DNA of 64,000 nucleotides from Lacrimispora celerecrescens (GTDB taxonomy: Bacteria > Bacillota > Clostridia > Lachnospirales > Lachnospiraceae). The notes under the pieces are model-generated. The model saw only the letters and a list, made by a program, of their open reading frames with translations, did not search any database and was not told the origin of the DNA. The first letter of the stretch is position 1, and each line of letters begins with the position of its first letter. Both the position numbers and the translations under genes were made by a program. The stretch is taken from NCBI RefSeq assembly GCF_000732605.1, contig NZ_JPME01000011.1, positions 48,493-112,492 on the forward strand, in the 5' to 3' direction. Of the stretch, positions 63,984-64,000 are shown piece by piece.

Positions 63984-64000
63984 TGACGGAAGCACGAAAA
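63984..64000 (+). CDS. Start of a gene cut by the window edge
   Basis: ATG 63984 opens MTEAR with AAGGAAA ahead of it; only five complete codons are present. It is placed as the target of the MerR-type promoter at 63796. No function can be assigned. Confidence 0.35.

Overview
The window is from a low-to-moderate GC, Gram-positive anaerobe, most likely a clostridium of the Lachnospiraceae (Lacrimispora/Clostridium saccharolyticum type). This is inferred, not searched. The supporting signs are AGGAGG-type ribosome sites with some TTG and GTG starts, YesM-type kinases paired with AraC-type regulators, lipoprotein sugar-binding proteins, mannose-family PTS genes, a desulfoferrodoxin-like protein and tRNA genes without encoded CCA.

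Layout. 1-7.2 kb: a partial YesM-type kinase divergent from a sugar ABC importer and a glycosidase-like protein. 7.3-7.7 kb: a deletion scar holding an IclR fragment. 7.9-18.1 kb: a second kinase/regulator pair, a second sugar ABC importer (one permease frameshifted) and two GH31 enzymes, one very close to alpha-xylosidase YicI; this looks like uptake and cleavage of alpha-xylosides. 18.3-31 kb: mixed housekeeping and signalling genes, namely a chemoreceptor with an in-frame stop, an esterase remnant, a superoxide-reductase-like protein, DUF1848, metallo-hydrolase and isochorismatase genes, two tRNAs, a V4R/diguanylate cyclase pair, an Agr-like two-component pair, a flavoprotein and a rhodanese.

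31.4-45.9 kb is the most distinctive part: an acid-sugar or related organic-acid catabolic island with three FCD-type GntR regulators, an ion-coupled permease, a hydantoinase-A-like ATPase without its B partner, a zincin-like protein, a 2,3-diketogulonate reductase-like enzyme, two YhcH/YiaL proteins, a cyclase-family hydrolase, a ketopantoate-reductase-like enzyme, a DapA-type aldolase, a zinc alcohol dehydrogenase, an M28-type hydrolase and an SDR. Its substrate cannot be read from the sequence and the combination may be an undescribed pathway. A triple 8-bp repeat inside one of its promoters is a probable operator.

46.3-52 kb: tRNA-Gly, a frameshifted sugar-isomerase-like gene, and a MerR regulator divergent from a heterodimeric ABC exporter with a 19-bp-spacer promoter. 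52.1-58.5 kb: a mannose-family PTS regulon (EIIA, HAD phosphatase, UTRA regulator, EIIB, EIIC, EIID) divergent from a sugar-isomerase (SIS) gene and deoC; the two sides share a candidate operator half-site. 58.6-64 kb: a YhgE/Pip membrane protein with an unknown anchored partner, thioredoxin under a promoter with long inverted repeats, another MerR regulator, and the start of a further gene at the right edge.

The window contains two single-base frameshifts, one in-frame stop and three gene remnants. These may be real decay or sequencing errors at the single-base sites; raw reads would decide.
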